DNA of 64,000 nucleotides from an uncultured Vicinamibacterales bacterium (GTDB lineage: Bacteria; Acidobacteriota; Vicinamibacteria; Vicinamibacterales; UBA8438): contig OY282382.1 in NCBI GenBank assembly GCA_958295905.1, positions 62,001 through 126,000 on the forward strand, given 5' to 3'. Every line of letters begins with the position of its first letter. Position 1 is the first letter of the stretch. The translations under genes and the position numbers were made by a program. Shown here piece after piece: positions 27,196 to 36,922 of this stretch. The notes below the pieces were generated by a model that was not told the origin of the DNA, did no database searches, and was given only the letters and a program-made list of their open reading frames with translations.

Positions 27196-30100
27196 ATGTC
27201 ACGTTCACGCATCGAATCGCTCCTGCGCCGAAGCGAGCCGCTCCAGACCGCGCTGATCGCAGTCGCGTTCTGGACATTGGCGGTCGTCGCTCTGACCAGC
27301 CTGAGGTATCTTGAGGCGCTGCCGCAGGTCGAGGTCATCACGGCCCGGGCGACCATGGCCTGCTGTGCCGTCTTGTTGGGCCTAGTTGGAACCCGGTGCG
27401 TGATTGCCTGGCGGACCTCCGGTTCACCCGCCCCCATCCTGAGCGCACTCGGCGGAACGCCCGGCCTGTTGCTGTTCGGCGCGCTGGCGTCCCATCTGGC
27501 GATCGGCGCCTCGGTGCTGGGCATGGAAGCGATCCGGGAACCGGATACGGCCGGGATCTTCAAGTATCACCTCCTCCTTTTCGGCGTGCTCACGGCCGCC
27601 GCGGTCGGCGGCCGCGCGGTGCTGGAACGAACCGGGGCCGAGGGGTTGTTGCAGGGCGTGCTCGTCATCCTGATTGCGGGTTGCGCCGTCATTCTCGCTT
27701 CGCCGGTCTTGCGCGATCTCGGCATCCTGCCGCCATACCGGATTTCGTTTCGCCTGACCGGCGCTTTCGCAGAGCCCAACGACGCCGGCTTGGCCGCCTG
27801 CACGACGGTGGCGTTGGCAGCGGCATGGCTGACCAATGGCGGTCCGCGCGCGCTCGGCTGGCTGGGCCTGGCCGGCGGCGTCGCCGCAAGCCTGGCGACG
27901 GCGTCCCGAACCGCGTTGGCCGTACTCGGTGCGCTGGCGGTCGTGTTCCTGTTGATCAACGTCCGCAGCAAACCGAGGTCCTTCTTCCTTGCTTGGGCCG
28001 CCACAGGATTGATCGGGATTGCGGGATTCGCCGGTGTCGTGGGGTTCTCCGGAGGTTTTTCCGAGTGGTCAAAATTGCGAAACATTTCCGACGTTGAACG
28101 TGAGGAGAGCCTGTTCTGCGATCCTTCGCCGCCCGGCAATCCCGGCGCGGACTGCGCCGTCCTGCTGGCGACGAGGGATGTCCTGGCCGGGGACATGGCC
28201 TTGAACTGGAGCAGGGCCGTGCCCGTGAACGACTGGCAGGGCGTGACGGCGGACGGCCCGGAGGGACGCGTCACCGGGCTGGATCTGGCGGGACTGGGAT
28301 TGAACGGCCGCATCCCGTCGGCTCTCGGCCGCCTGGATCGCCTCGCTTCGCTGTCCCTGCAACGAAATCGGCTCACCGGCCGCATTCCGTCCGAGTTGGG
28401 CGATCTGGCGAGCCTTGAGCATCTGAACCTGAGCTACAACACCTTGACCGGCCCTGTCCCGGCCGCTCTCGGAGAACTCGACGTGTCCGTCCTGCGTCTT
28501 TCGGGCAACGACTTCGACGCCGTTCCTCCTGAACCCACCGCCGTCGCCGCCCACGATCTGGCCGATACGCGGCCCTGCCCGCCGCCGTCAACGAACCCGG
28601 CGCTGTTCGACGACTGCACGGTGCTGCTGGCGGTGAAGGACACGCTGGTCGGCGACGCGTCGGTCAACTGGCACGCGGCGATCCCCGTCGGCTTGTGGCA
28701 AGGCGTGGCCGTGGGCGGTCCCCAGGAACGGGTGATCGAGCTCGCCCTGGCCAGGAGCGGGCTGAACGGGCGCATTCCCCCGGAGCTCGGCAGACTGGAC
28801 GGCCTCATGCGCTTGAACTTGGCCGTCAATCGTCTCACCGGGCCTGTGCCGCCCGAGTTGGGGCGCCTCCTCGCTTTGCGTCAATTGAGTCTGGACCGCA
28901 ACGACCTGACCGGCACCGTCCCCGCAGAACTGGGACAACTCAGCCGGCTCGAGTCCTTGTGGCTGAGAGAGAACCGCTTGACCGGTCCCGTTCCACCGGA
29001 GCTGCTCGCGATCCCCGAGCACGATCTCGGCGGTTTCTTGCGTTGCGCACCGCCACCGCATCTCCATCAGCCGTTGTTCGACGACTGCGCTTTACTCTTG
29101 GCGGTAAAGGAGACGCTGGCGGGCCAAGCCGAACTCAATTGGAGCGCGGCCTTGCCGCTCACCGAATGGCACGGCGTGACCTTGGGCGATTCGCCGGCAC
29201 GCGTGATCGAGCTCGTTGTGGCGGGGGTGGGGCTCACTGGACGCATTCCCCCGGAGCTCGGCAGACTGGATGGCCTCGTGCACTTGAACTTGGCCGTCAA
29301 TCGTCTCACCGGGCCTGTGCCGCCCGAGTTGGGGCGCCTCCTCGCTTTGCGTCAATTGAGTCTGGACCGCAACGACCTGACCGGCGCCGTCCCCGCAGAA
29401 CTGGGACAACTCAGCCGGCTCGAATCCTTGTGGCTGAGAGAGAACCGATTGACCGGCCCCGTTCCGCCGGAACTGCTCGCGATCCCCGAACACGATCTCG
29501 GCGGTTTCTTGCGTTGCGCGCCGCCACCGCATCTCCATCAGCCGTTGTTCGACGACTGCGCTTTACTCTTGGCGGTAAAGGAGACGTTGGCGGGCGAGGC
29601 CGAACTCGACTGGAGCGCAACCTTGCCGACCAGCGAATGGCAGGGTGTGACCCTGGGCGGCCCGGAAGGTCGTGTCATTGCGCTGGCGCTGCCCAAAAAG
29701 GGACTGAATGGGCGCATTCCCGCAGCGTTGGGACATCTCGCCGGCTTGCGGTCTCTGGTGCTCGACGGCAACATGTTGACCGGCCCCATTCCGCCCGAGC
29801 TGGGGAAACTGGCCGACCTGGAAATACTCGGGCTTGCCGCCAACGCCCTGACCGGCCCGATCCCACCGGCACTGGCGAGGCTGTCGAGCCTCGGGGAACT
29901 CTGGCTCGGCGGCAACCACCTGACCGGTTCCCTCCCCCCCGAACTGCGTTCGGCCGCCCGCGGGGAAGCGCCCTGCCCCGCCGCTCCCGCCGACAATCCC
30001 GGTTTGCGCGCCGATTGTGACGTTCTGCTGGCGACGAGGAACATCCTCGCCGGTGAAGCGCGGCTCAACTGGAGCGAGCATCTCCCCATCGATTTGTGGC

Positions 30101-33100
30101 AGGGCGTCACCATCGGCGGCCCGTTCAACCGCGTGACGAGGCTCGAACTTGCAAAGGCAGGTCTGAACGGGCGCATCCCGCCGGCGCTGGGACGATTGAG
30201 CGAACTCGTGTCGCTTGTTCTGAACCGCAACCGGCTCACCGGCCCGGTGCCTCCCGAACTGGGGAAGTTGACCAACCTGGAGCGTCTGGTGCTCTCCTTC
30301 AACGCCTTGAGCGGCCCGATTCCGCCGGAACTGGGGAAACTGTCGCATCTCAGAGAGTTGTGGCTGAAGAACAACCGCCTGAGCGGTCCCGTACCGCCGG
30401 AACTCCAAGCGCTGGAAAAGCTGACCCTCCTGCGGATCTCCAGCAACGATCTGGACCGCCCCTACCCGCCGCGCCTCTTCGGCATCACCGAAAGCTCGAT
30501 CCCCGCCAGCGACTTTGGTCTCGACGAGGCGCGCCCTCGCCGGCCGCTCGGCGATGCGGAAACGGCGGAGGCGGCGGACCGCCGCACGAACCGGGATCGT
30601 CCGGATGCGGTCAGACGCCTGTTCTGTCGCCCCTCCTCCGACATCGCGTCCGATCTGCAAGCCGACTGCGCCCTTCTGCTGGCGGGCAGAAACGTTCTGG
30701 CCGGCGACGCGCGGCTCAACTGGAGCGAGCACGTCCCCATCGAGTTCTGGCAGGGCGTCACCGTCGACGGTGCGCCGAAGCGTGTGACCGCTCTGGAATT
30801 GCCGCGCGCGGGACTGAACGGGCGCCTGTTCGCGGAGTTGGGAAGGTTGGACGGCCTCGTCGCTCTGAACCTGGGTCACAACCGGCTCGCCGGGCCCATC
30901 CCGCCTGGGCTGGGCCGACTGGAACACCTCGTTTCGCTGCGCCTGGAAGGCAACCGGCTCACCGGCCCCGTACCTCCGGAACTGGAAGGACTGGACAATC
31001 TCTTTTTCCTGCGCCTCGCCGGCAACGACCTGAATCGGCCCTTTCCGCCGGCGCTCCACGAGGTTGCCGACCATGACCTCGACACGCCGGTTTTCTGCCG
31101 GCCGAGGAAAATCGATCCGGGCCTGCTCGCCGATTGCACCCTCCTGCTGACGGTGAGGGACGGCCTCGCCGGGGATGCGACGCTCAACTGGCGCGAGGAG
31201 GTGCCCGTCGATGACTGGCTGGGCGTCGTCACGGACCGTTCGCGTGACCGCGTGACGGCGCTGGACCTGACGCAAATGGGGTTGAACGGACGCATCCCCG
31301 CAGAGTTGGGGCGGCTTGCCAAACTCGTCTCGCTGCGCCTGGGCCGCAACCGGCTTTCCGGCGGCATCCCGCCCGAGCTCGGCAACCTCGTCGATCTGCG
31401 CATGCTGGCATTGGACGGCAACCTCCTGGCCGGTTCCGTACCGCCGGAGCTGGGCAAGCTGTCGAGGCTCAACGACTTGTGGCTGCACGGGAACCGTCTG
31501 ATCGGCCCCGCACCTCCCTCGGTGGCCACGCTACCCGAGCTGGTCGTGTTGCGCCTGGATGATGACGACGCGGCTGGCGAATGGCCGACGCAGGATCGCG
31601 GTCCCAGCGGGGTTCTCGACCGAAACCGGCTCTGTCAACCCCGCCTTGAACCACCGCCGCGCCTGAATGACGACTGCGCCACGTTGCTGGACGCTCGGGA
31701 TGTGCTGGCCGGCGACGTCGAACTGAACTGGAGCGCCGCCGTCCCCATCAGCTATTGGCGGGGCGTCACCGTCGGCCTTCCCGCCATCGCCGGCGGGGCC
31801 GCGGAAGGGCCGCGCGTGATCGCCCTGGATCTGTCGCATATGGGACTGAACGGGCGGATTCCCGCGGCGCTGTCGGCTCTGGACGCCCTTGCCGTGCTGC
31901 GGCTCGGCCACAACCGGCTTGCGGGATCCATTCCGCCGGAACTGGGCGCCCTTGCCGGGCTGCGGACCCTGAATCTGGAGGACAATGCGCTGACCGGCAC
32001 GATCCCCGATGAGATGGGCGCGTTGCAGGGACTCGTTTCGCTGCGGCTCGGGAACAACGAACTCACCGGTCTTGTGCAGCAATTCACCGGCTTGGCCAAC
32101 CTGCGCGTGCTCGCGTTGGAGAACACCGGCTTGCGGGGCACCATCAATTCGCAGCTCGGCAATCTGTCGCACTTGGAAGAGCTGCGGATCGAGAACAATC
32201 GTCTATCCGGAGAAATCTCGACGGAACTTGACCGGCTGACTCGTCTTGCGGTCCTCCGTCTGGGCGGCAACGCATTCGACAGCTGCGTCCCGGCCGCGTC
32301 GCGTGCGGCGCGGACACGGCGCAACGATCTGGAATCCGCCGATCTGCTCTGCGAAGCATCGCCATGGAGCAAGCTCGACCTGTTCGACGATGGCGCGCTT
32401 TTGATGCGCCTGCGTGACATCCTGGCCGGCGACGCGGCGCTGAACTGGAGCTACGCTACCCCCGTCGGGTCCTGGCAGGGGGTTTCTGTCGGCAAGTACG
32501 GGCAAGTCATCGCGCTGCGCTTGCAGGACATGAACCTCACCGGGCGGATTCCCGCGGAACTGGGCGAACTGAGTCAACTCGAGAGTCTGCGGCTTGACGG
32601 CAACCGACTCACCGGCCCCATTCCGCCCGAACTGGCGAAACTGACCCGTCTGCGCATGCTGTCGCTCGACGGCAATCGCCTGAGCGGCTCTATTCCGCCG
32701 GAGCTCGCCAATCTGTTGAATCTCGAGCTACTGTCGCTGGCCGACAACCGTCTCACCGGTTTCACCCCGCCCGAATTGGCCGGAATCGAGCATCTCTCCC
32801 TGGCCGTCGCCGGTAACGACTTACACGGCTGCCTGCCGTGGGAGCTGCGCCGTCTGCCCAGCCACGACATCGATGACGGCCTCATCTGCGCCGCCCTGAC
32901 GATGGACAGACCGTTGCTCTGGAAACTGGGTTTCGAGAAGGCCATGGAGGCTCCCGTCTTCGGTCACGGCCTTGGGGCGTTGGCATCCATGGAAGGCGCC
33001 CCCATCTCACATAACGGCAGGCCGCTGGACGCCCACAATCTGTACCTGAGGTTGCTGGGTGAGGCGGGCATCGTCCCTCTGCTGCTGTTCGTGTCCGCCT

Positions 33101-33303
33101 TTGTCCTGCTGCTGCGCGCGCAGTGGGCCGCACCCAAGTCGCTTGCCCGGAATGCGACGGTAGCCTGGGTCATCGTCATCGCCCTGTACTGCATGACCTT
33201 CCAGCATCTGCTCGGCGTCAGCGCGTTCATGTTTCTCGCCGGGTTGTGCGTCGCGACAGGAACGGCGCACAACGACGATGCCCCACACGTCGCGAAGGCG
33301 TGA
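27196..33303 (+). CDS. giant LRR-bearing O-antigen ligase/polymerase-like membrane protein (2,035 aa)
   Basis: Start at ATG 27196 (MSRSRIESLLRRSEPLQTAL), identical to the paralogue start at 16904. Residues 1-~290: about nine transmembrane helices ending in GFSGGFSEWS. Residues 308-1898: nine LRR modules, each opening with a Cys cap (C-x10-13-DC, LAG, LNW, W-x-GVT, RV), then 3-7 plant-type repeats LxxNRLTGPIPPELGxL. Residues 1899-2035: GFEKAMEAPVFGHG, AHNLYLRLLGEAGI (His1947) and terminal helices, the Wzy_C/WaaL signature. Ordinary ligases have ~400-450 residues, so ~1,590 residues are inserted in the periplasmic loop. It probably transfers or polymerises undecaprenyl-linked glycan; the LRRs may choose the acceptor. 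The downstream GT4 starts 3 bp after its stop. Confidence 0.82.
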   Translation: MSRSRIESLLRRSEPLQTALIAVAFWTLAVVALTSLRYLEALPQVEVITARATMACCAVLLGLVGTRCVIAWRTSGSPAPILSALGGTPGLLLFGALASHLAIGASVLGMEAIREPDTAGIFKYHLLLFGVLTAAAVGGRAVLERTGAEGLLQGVLVILIAGCAVILASPVLRDLGILPPYRISFRLTGAFAEPNDAGLAACTTVALAAAWLTNGGPRALGWLGLAGGVAASLATASRTALAVLGALAVVFLLINVRSKPRSFFLAWAATGLIGIAGFAGVVGFSGGFSEWSKLRNISDVEREESLFCDPSPPGNPGADCAVLLATRDVLAGDMALNWSRAVPVNDWQGVTADGPEGRVTGLDLAGLGLNGRIPSALGRLDRLASLSLQRNRLTGRIPSELGDLASLEHLNLSYNTLTGPVPAALGELDVSVLRLSGNDFDAVPPEPTAVAAHDLADTRPCPPPSTNPALFDDCTVLLAVKDTLVGDASVNWHAAIPVGLWQGVAVGGPQERVIELALARSGLNGRIPPELGRLDGLMRLNLAVNRLTGPVPPELGRLLALRQLSLDRNDLTGTVPAELGQLSRLESLWLRENRLTGPVPPELLAIPEHDLGGFLRCAPPPHLHQPLFDDCALLLAVKETLAGQAELNWSAALPLTEWHGVTLGDSPARVIELVVAGVGLTGRIPPELGRLDGLVHLNLAVNRLTGPVPPELGRLLALRQLSLDRNDLTGAVPAELGQLSRLESLWLRENRLTGPVPPELLAIPEHDLGGFLRCAPPPHLHQPLFDDCALLLAVKETLAGEAELDWSATLPTSEWQGVTLGGPEGRVIALALPKKGLNGRIPAALGHLAGLRSLVLDGNMLTGPIPPELGKLADLEILGLAANALTGPIPPALARLSSLGELWLGGNHLTGSLPPELRSAARGEAPCPAAPADNPGLRADCDVLLATRNILAGEARLNWSEHLPIDLWQGVTIGGPFNRVTRLELAKAGLNGRIPPALGRLSELVSLVLNRNRLTGPVPPELGKLTNLERLVLSFNALSGPIPPELGKLSHLRELWLKNNRLSGPVPPELQALEKLTLLRISSNDLDRPYPPRLFGITESSIPASDFGLDEARPRRPLGDAETAEAADRRTNRDRPDAVRRLFCRPSSDIASDLQADCALLLAGRNVLAGDARLNWSEHVPIEFWQGVTVDGAPKRVTALELPRAGLNGRLFAELGRLDGLVALNLGHNRLAGPIPPGLGRLEHLVSLRLEGNRLTGPVPPELEGLDNLFFLRLAGNDLNRPFPPALHEVADHDLDTPVFCRPRKIDPGLLADCTLLLTVRDGLAGDATLNWREEVPVDDWLGVVTDRSRDRVTALDLTQMGLNGRIPAELGRLAKLVSLRLGRNRLSGGIPPELGNLVDLRMLALDGNLLAGSVPPELGKLSRLNDLWLHGNRLIGPAPPSVATLPELVVLRLDDDDAAGEWPTQDRGPSGVLDRNRLCQPRLEPPPRLNDDCATLLDARDVLAGDVELNWSAAVPISYWRGVTVGLPAIAGGAAEGPRVIALDLSHMGLNGRIPAALSALDALAVLRLGHNRLAGSIPPELGALAGLRTLNLEDNALTGTIPDEMGALQGLVSLRLGNNELTGLVQQFTGLANLRVLALENTGLRGTINSQLGNLSHLEELRIENNRLSGEISTELDRLTRLAVLRLGGNAFDSCVPAASRAARTRRNDLESADLLCEASPWSKLDLFDDGALLMRLRDILAGDAALNWSYATPVGSWQGVSVGKYGQVIALRLQDMNLTGRIPAELGELSQLESLRLDGNRLTGPIPPELAKLTRLRMLSLDGNRLSGSIPPELANLLNLELLSLADNRLTGFTPPELAGIEHLSLAVAGNDLHGCLPWELRRLPSHDIDDGLICAALTMDRPLLWKLGFEKAMEAPVFGHGLGALASMEGAPISHNGRPLDAHNLYLRLLGEAGIVPLLLFVSAFVLLLRAQWAAPKSLARNATVAWVIVIALYCMTFQHLLGVSAFMFLAGLCVATGTAHNDDAPHVAKA
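28117..32889 (+). repeat. nine-module LRR superrepeat within the ligase gene
   Basis: Module caps start at Cys codons 28117, 28575, 29044, 29515, 29974, 30625, 31096, 31633 and 32350; the array closes with the LIC at 32887. Module length is 153-239 codons, set by the number of 24-residue repeats. The stretches 28769-29144 and 29240-29615 are nearly identical with a 471-bp period, a recent tandem duplication. The ninth cap has DG where the others have DC, losing its second Cys. Confidence 0.9.
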
Positions 33304-33306
33304 CCG

Positions 33307-34548
33307 GTGGCCGACGGCAGACTCCACGTCGGATTCGTGCTGCCCAGCCTGAGCGGGGGCGGGGCGGAGCGCAATGTTCTCCGCTTGGCGCAGTGGCTCA
33401 TCGAGCGCGGGCACCGGGCGGACTTGGTGATCCCCTGCTTCGCGGGAAACTACCGGGCCTCGATTCCCCGTGGCGCGCGACTGTATCGGGGGCGGCTTCC
33501 TCATACCGACCGGACGTTCCTGCGGGAAGTCCAACGGTCGGGCGCAGCAGTGACGGCGCTGGGTGTGAATCCGGTCACGGTCACCTGGATCGGGCTGATT
33601 CTTGGCCGCAAGCACCCTGGCGTACGGGTCCGGCGCAAGCGCTCGCTTTATGCTTCCGTCCACATTCTGAACCGTTACCTCCGCAACGTACGTCCTCAGG
33701 TGTTGGTATCGGCGCTGCCGAGCGCCGACGCCGCCGCGATCTGCGCCGCGGAGTTGACGAACCGGGCCGTTCCGGTGGTGGTCACCGTACAGAACAACAT
33801 CGCCGCGGACTATGCGCCGGAGTGGCTGGCCGCGGCACGGACGCTCTATCCACTGGCCGACGCGGTGGTGGCGGTGTCCAGGGGTGTGGCCGAGCTCGTG
33901 CGGCGATCGCTCCGGGTAGACGCCGAGCGCGTTCACACCATCTACAACAGCGTGCCCGTCGGCAGGATACGGCGGACGGCGCAGGACGAAGTCATGCATC
34001 CCTGGTTCGCGGGCGGCGAGCCGCCGGTGATCCTGAGCGTCGGGCGCGAGGCACAGCAGAAGGACCACCCCATCCTGGTGGAGGCATTCGGGCTGGCGAG
34101 GCGCGAGGTGGAAGCGCGGCTGTTGATCCTCGGCCAGCTCTCAGCGCCCTACCGGAAAAGGCTGAAGTCTCTGCTGCAGGGCCATGGGGTGGAAGGAGAC
34201 CTCGGCTTCGCAGGCTTCGATGAGAATCCATACCGCTACATGCGGCGGGCGGGGCTGCTCGCGCTCTCCTCGCGTTGGGAGGGACTGCCGATGGTGATCA
34301 TCGAGGCGCTGGCCTGCGGCACGCCGGTGGTCAGCACCGACGCGCCTTACGGTCCACGCGAGATCCTCGGGGGCTGGGGCGACCTGCCGCCGGTGGGCGA
34401 CGCGCCGGCGCTGGCGCGGGCGCTGGTCGCCACGCTGCGCGGCGAAAGGCCGACGGCGGAGGCGCTGCAGGCGCGCGCCGCTGATTTCTCATCCGAGAAG
34501 GCCGCCGACGCCTACCTCGCGCTGTTCGAGAAGCTGGTGCGGCGTTAG
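33307..34548 (+). CDS. GT4-family glycosyltransferase
   Basis: 413 residues from a GTG in the junction TGACCGGTG with the ligase stop. The N-terminal FVLPSLSGGGAERNVLRLAQ loop, VVVTVQNNIAADYAPEWLA, PVILSVGREAQQKDHPILVEAFG and RWEGLPMVIIEALACGTP (E-x7-E) define a retaining GT-B enzyme. It is nearest to the GT4 at 11252 (shared Arg-rich stretch around residue 100), so the ligase/GT4 pair was duplicated as a unit between the two clusters. Confidence 0.88.
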   Translation: MADGRLHVGFVLPSLSGGGAERNVLRLAQWLIERGHRADLVIPCFAGNYRASIPRGARLYRGRLPHTDRTFLREVQRSGAAVTALGVNPVTVTWIGLILGRKHPGVRVRRKRSLYASVHILNRYLRNVRPQVLVSALPSADAAAICAAELTNRAVPVVVTVQNNIAADYAPEWLAAARTLYPLADAVVAVSRGVAELVRRSLRVDAERVHTIYNSVPVGRIRRTAQDEVMHPWFAGGEPPVILSVGREAQQKDHPILVEAFGLARREVEARLLILGQLSAPYRKRLKSLLQGHGVEGDLGFAGFDENPYRYMRRAGLLALSSRWEGLPMVIIEALACGTPVVSTDAPYGPREILGGWGDLPPVGDAPALARALVATLRGERPTAEALQARAADFSSEKAADAYLALFEKLVRR

Positions 34549-34579
34549 AGCCGAAACATCAGATACCGCCGATAGACGC

Positions 34580-36919
34580 ATGATCCTGTACCGACATCCG
34601 GCCTCGCTGCTGCGCCGAACCGAGCCGCTCCGGACCGCACTGATCGCAGCCGCGTTCTGGACATTGGCGGTCATCGCTCTGACCAGCCTGAGGTACGTGC
34701 ATCTTGGGGGGATGCCACAGGTCGAGGTGGTCGTTGCACGGACCACCATGGTCTGCGGTGTCCTCTTGTTCGGCCTAGTTGGAGCCCGGTGCGTGATGGC
34801 CTGGAGGAAATCCGGTTCACTCGCCCCCATTCGGAGGACACTGGGCGGAACGCCCGGCATGTTGCTGTTCGCCGCGGTGGCGTCCTATCTGGCGATCGGC
34901 GCCGCCGTGCTGGGCGTCGAAGCGATCCGGGAACCGGATACGGCCGAGTTCTTGAAGTATCACGTCCTCCATCTCGGCGTGCTCACGGCCGCCTCGGTCG
35001 GCGGCCGCGCGGTGCTGGAACGAACCGAAGCCGAGCGGTTGTTAAAGGGTGTGCTCTTGGTGCTGATTGTGAGCTGCGCCAGTATTCTCGCTTCGCCGGT
35101 CCTGCGCGATCTCGGCATCCTGCCGCCCTACAGGATTCCCTTTCGCCTGACCGGCGCTTTCGAAGAGCCCAACGACGCCGGCTTGGCCGCCTGCATGACG
35201 GTGGCGTTGGCGGCGGCGTTGCTGACCAACGGCGGGCCACGCACGCTCGGCTGGTTGGGCCTGGCCGCCGGCGTCGCCGCAAGCCTGGCGACGGGGTCCC
35301 GAACAGCGTTGGTCGTACTCGGTGCGCTGGCGGTCGTGTTCCTGTTGATCAATGTCCGCAGCAAAGCGAGGACCTTCGTCTTCGCTTTGGCGGCCACAGG
35401 ATTGAGCGGGATTGCGGCATTCGCCGGTGTCGTGGGTTTCTCCGGAGGTTTTTCCGAGTGGTCGAGATTGCGGTCCACTCCCGGCACTGCGTATGGGGTG
35501 TTCTGCGACCCTTCCCCGACCGGCAATCCTGGCGCGGACTGCGCCGTCCTGCTGGCAACGAGGGACCTCCTGGCCGGGGACATGGCCTTGAACTGGAGCC
35601 GCACCGTGCCCGTGGACCACTGGCAGGGCGTGACGGTGGACGGTCCGGAGGGACGCGTCACCGGGCTGGCTCTGGGGGGACTGGGATTGAACGGCCGCAT
35701 CCCCTCGGATCTTGGCCGCCTGGATCGCCTCGTTTCGCTGAGCCTTCGACGGAATCGGCTCACCGGACGCATTCCCCCCGAGTTGGGCGATCTGGCGAAC
35801 CTCGAGCATCTGAGTCTGAGCTACAACCCCTTGACCGGGGACATCCCGCCGGAGCTGGCGAAGCTCGAGAACCTCGAGGAGCTGTGGCTGAAACACAACC
35901 GCTTGACCGGTGTTATCCCAGCCGCTCTCGGGGAGCTCGACCTGTCCGTCCTGCGTCTCTCGGGCAACGACTTCGACTCCATTCCTCCTGAACTCACCGA
36001 CGTTGCCGACCACGATCTGGGCAATATGCGACTCTCCACACCGTTGCCGCCGACGAGTCCGGCACGCTTCGACGACCGCGCGGTGCTGCTGGCGGTGAAG
36101 GAGACGCTGGCCGGCGACGCGTCCAATTGGCACCCGACGGTCCCGGTCGGCTTGTGGCGGGGCGTGACGGTGGACGGCCCGGAGGGGCGCGTCATCGGGC
36201 TGGATCTGGCGGGACTGGGATTGAACGACCGCATTCCGCCCGAGTTGGGCGATCTGGCGAGCCTCGAGCATCTGAATCTGAGCTACAACACCTTGACCGG
36301 GGACATCCCGCCGGAGCTGGCGAAACTCGAAAACCTCGAGGAGCTGTGGCTGGAATACAACCGCTTGACCGGCCCCATCCCGCCGGAACTGGGTGGACTG
36401 GACAATCTCTTTTCCCTGCGTCTCGCCGGCAACGATTTCCACGGCTGCCTGCCGCAGGAGTTGCGCCGTCTGCGCAGCTACGATATCGAAGACGGCTTCA
36501 TCTGCGTTGCCCTGGCGATGGACAGACTGCTGCTTTGGAGACTGGGTTTCGAGAAAGCCATGGAGGCCCCCGCCCTCGGTCACGGCTTTGGGGCGTTGAA
36601 ATACCTGGACGGCGGCCCCACCGCACATGACGGCAGGCCGCTGGACGCCCACAATCTGTACCTGAGGTTGCTGGGTGAGGCAGGTATCATCCCTCTGCTG
36701 CTGTTCGTGTCCGCCATTGTCCTGCTGCTGCGCGCGCAATGGGGCGCGCCCAAGTCGCTTGCCCGGGATGCGACCGTAGCCTGGGTCATCGCGATCGCCC
36801 TGTACTCCATGCCCTTCCAGCATCTGCTCGGTGTCGGCGCGTTCATGTTTCTCGCCGGGTTGAGCATCGCAACGGGGACGGCGCACAACGACGGTGATCG
36901 ACACGTCGCGAAGGCATGA
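34580..36919 (+). CDS. LRR-bearing O-antigen ligase/polymerase-like membrane protein (779 aa)
   Basis: Starts MILYRHPASLLRRTEPLRTAL, closer to the pseudogene copy (MIPFRHSASLLRRSEPL) than to the 804- and 2,035-residue proteins. Helices occupy residues 1-~290. The first LRR cap is at Cys309, the same position as in all paralogues. The second cap (~residue 490) has lost both Cys residues (LSTP at its opening, DDR for DDC). LRRs end at Cys642, followed by LDAHNLYLRLLGEAGI and closing helices. Two modules. Repeats such as LSYNTLTGDIPPELAKLENL recur almost verbatim in both modules, pointing to internal copying. Confidence 0.82.
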   Translation: MILYRHPASLLRRTEPLRTALIAAAFWTLAVIALTSLRYVHLGGMPQVEVVVARTTMVCGVLLFGLVGARCVMAWRKSGSLAPIRRTLGGTPGMLLFAAVASYLAIGAAVLGVEAIREPDTAEFLKYHVLHLGVLTAASVGGRAVLERTEAERLLKGVLLVLIVSCASILASPVLRDLGILPPYRIPFRLTGAFEEPNDAGLAACMTVALAAALLTNGGPRTLGWLGLAAGVAASLATGSRTALVVLGALAVVFLLINVRSKARTFVFALAATGLSGIAAFAGVVGFSGGFSEWSRLRSTPGTAYGVFCDPSPTGNPGADCAVLLATRDLLAGDMALNWSRTVPVDHWQGVTVDGPEGRVTGLALGGLGLNGRIPSDLGRLDRLVSLSLRRNRLTGRIPPELGDLANLEHLSLSYNPLTGDIPPELAKLENLEELWLKHNRLTGVIPAALGELDLSVLRLSGNDFDSIPPELTDVADHDLGNMRLSTPLPPTSPARFDDRAVLLAVKETLAGDASNWHPTVPVGLWRGVTVDGPEGRVIGLDLAGLGLNDRIPPELGDLASLEHLNLSYNTLTGDIPPELAKLENLEELWLEYNRLTGPIPPELGGLDNLFSLRLAGNDFHGCLPQELRRLRSYDIEDGFICVALAMDRLLLWRLGFEKAMEAPALGHGFGALKYLDGGPTAHDGRPLDAHNLYLRLLGEAGIIPLLLFVSAIVLLLRAQWGAPKSLARDATVAWVIAIALYSMPFQHLLGVGAFMFLAGLSIATGTAHNDGDRHVAKA

Positions 36920-36922
36920 CCG

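Noticed and set aside
27196-33303. Plant contamination suggested by plant-type LRRs
   Set aside because: The LRRs are in frame with bacterial membrane and ligase domains, have bacterial codon bias, lack introns, and occur in four paralogues within one bacterial operon context.
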